A stretch of 21,455 nt of DNA from Candidatus Iainarchaeum sp. GTDB lineage: Archaea; Iainarchaeota; Iainarchaeia; Iainarchaeales; JAAZKV01. The notes under the pieces are model-generated. The model was not told the origin of the DNA. It made no database searches and saw only the letters and a list, made by a program, of their open reading frames with translations. The position numbers and the translations under genes are program-made. The stretch lies in NCBI GenBank assembly GCA_018691995.1, contig JABHJM010000012.1, forward strand, positions 1-21,455. Reading direction: 5' to 3'. Shown here in pieces: positions 20,943 through 21,455 of the stretch (its first letter is position 1; each line of letters starts with the position of its first letter).

Positions 20943-21455
20943 TTAACTAGAACCAGCAAGTGCAACTTCTTTATTGTATTGGCTATCGTTCATTCCAATA
21001 GTATTTGCTAGTACATATTCATTCCACCAAAAGCTTGTTGTTTGTCCATCGTTACTTACACAAATATCTCCATTTTGAACAAAGTCAAATATGTCTTGAA
21101 GTGTTTCTACTTTAGAATTATTAGCTTGAGAATTATAACTCATTCCTTTAATTCCACGAAGGGGTACATTATCATTAAACTCTTCATCAGGTGTCCAAAA
21201 GCTTCCACTATCTGCAACAAGAGTATAAGTACTATCTGTTGGAGTGTAAAAGAATGTTTTTAGATATAGTGTTCCATTTTGAGTTATATCACTCCATTCA
21301 AATCCATAATCGGTTCCATCAATTCGTGAATCAGCAGTGTCGTTATAAACGTTAACTGCATAACTTCCAGTAAAGTCAATACTCTTTGCAGCTCCATTCC
21401 AATAGTTTAAGTTTCCTCCAGTGTTAACTGGTTGGTTTGCTTTTTCAACATTAAA
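20943..21455 (-). CDS. C-terminal part of a large beta-rich, probably secreted protein
   Basis: The minus strand is open from the window edge (21455) to a TAA at 20943, giving 170 residues with no clear start; the internal ATG at 21143 is not the start. The sequence is Asn/Thr/Ser/Gly- and Trp/Tyr-rich (NLNYWNGAAKSIDFTGSYAV, NGDICVSNDGQTTSFWWNEY), with almost no Lys-rich helix, the style of extracellular beta-sandwich or repeat proteins. The end AGSS has no anchor helix. It lies just upstream of the membrane-protein operon on the same strand. Family not recognised. Confidence 0.7.
   Translation of the reverse strand, partial: FNVEKANQPVNTGGNLNYWNGAAKSIDFTGSYAVNVYNDTADSRIDGTDYGFEWSDITQNGTLYLKTFFYTPTDSTYTLVADSGSFWTPDEEFNDNVPLRGIKGMSYNSQANNSKVETLQDIFDFVQNGDICVSNDGQTTSFWWNEYVLANTIGMNDSQYNKEVALAGSS

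Noticed and set aside
1..21455. CRISPR array, transposon or integrase
   Set aside because: No regularly spaced repeats and no transposase or integrase motifs were seen; the only mobile-type genes are the intein and the LAGLIDADG gene.

Overview
This is an AT-rich archaeal window. The evidence for an archaeon is a family-B DNA polymerase with a C-terminal PIP-like tail, a type II methionine aminopeptidase, a class III (archaeal pilin) signal peptide, a tRNA-His and tRNA-Thr of archaeal type, TATA boxes about 26-32 nt upstream of starts, and GTGAT / GGAGG ribosome-binding sites. Small genome signs (genes packed tail to tail, many small helical and membrane proteins of no known family, NosD/MopE-like surface proteins) point to a DPANN archaeon, most likely Woesearchaeota/Pacearchaeota-like. 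That placement is inference.

Layout. 1-95: start of a gene running off the left edge. 150-224: tRNA-Thr(GGT). 259-3656 (minus strand): a compact unit tRNA-His(GTG) - hisS - HAD phosphatase - hisD, so the histidine tRNA, its synthetase and a histidine-biosynthesis enzyme lie together. 3876-6273: a small basic protein and two surface proteins, one NosD beta-helix plus MopE-type calcium/copper repeats, one class III signal peptide fused to a beta-helix. 6311-9013: Trk potassium uptake (trkA and trkH) with a minimal nucleotidyltransferase on the other strand between them. 9048-9545: a pilin-like protein.

9573-11300 is the most unusual part. A tRNA-Glu-like 5' fragment lies beside a complete tRNA-Arg(GCG), and a HTH-LAGLIDADG gene has no stop codon before that tRNA, so its frame runs straight through the whole tRNA. 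The LAGLIDADG gene is translationally coupled (ATGA) to a 43-codon gene. The leader of that small gene can fold into a long hairpin that buries its strong Shine-Dalgarno, and a second anti-Shine-Dalgarno lies inside the loop.

11307-16311: methionine aminopeptidase, a small STAS/SpoIIAA-like protein, and polB interrupted at motif C (YGD|TDS) by a 416-residue intein with intact LAGLIDADG motifs. 16379-21455: a coiled-coil protein, a HerA/VirB4-like protein that seems to have lost its Walker A motif, two small helical proteins, five overlapping small membrane proteins in one minus-strand operon, and the end of a large beta-rich, probably secreted protein. This last region could be a lineage-specific envelope or secretion locus.

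No CRISPR array, rRNA gene, transposase or integrase was seen. No gene-free gap exceeds about 220 bases.
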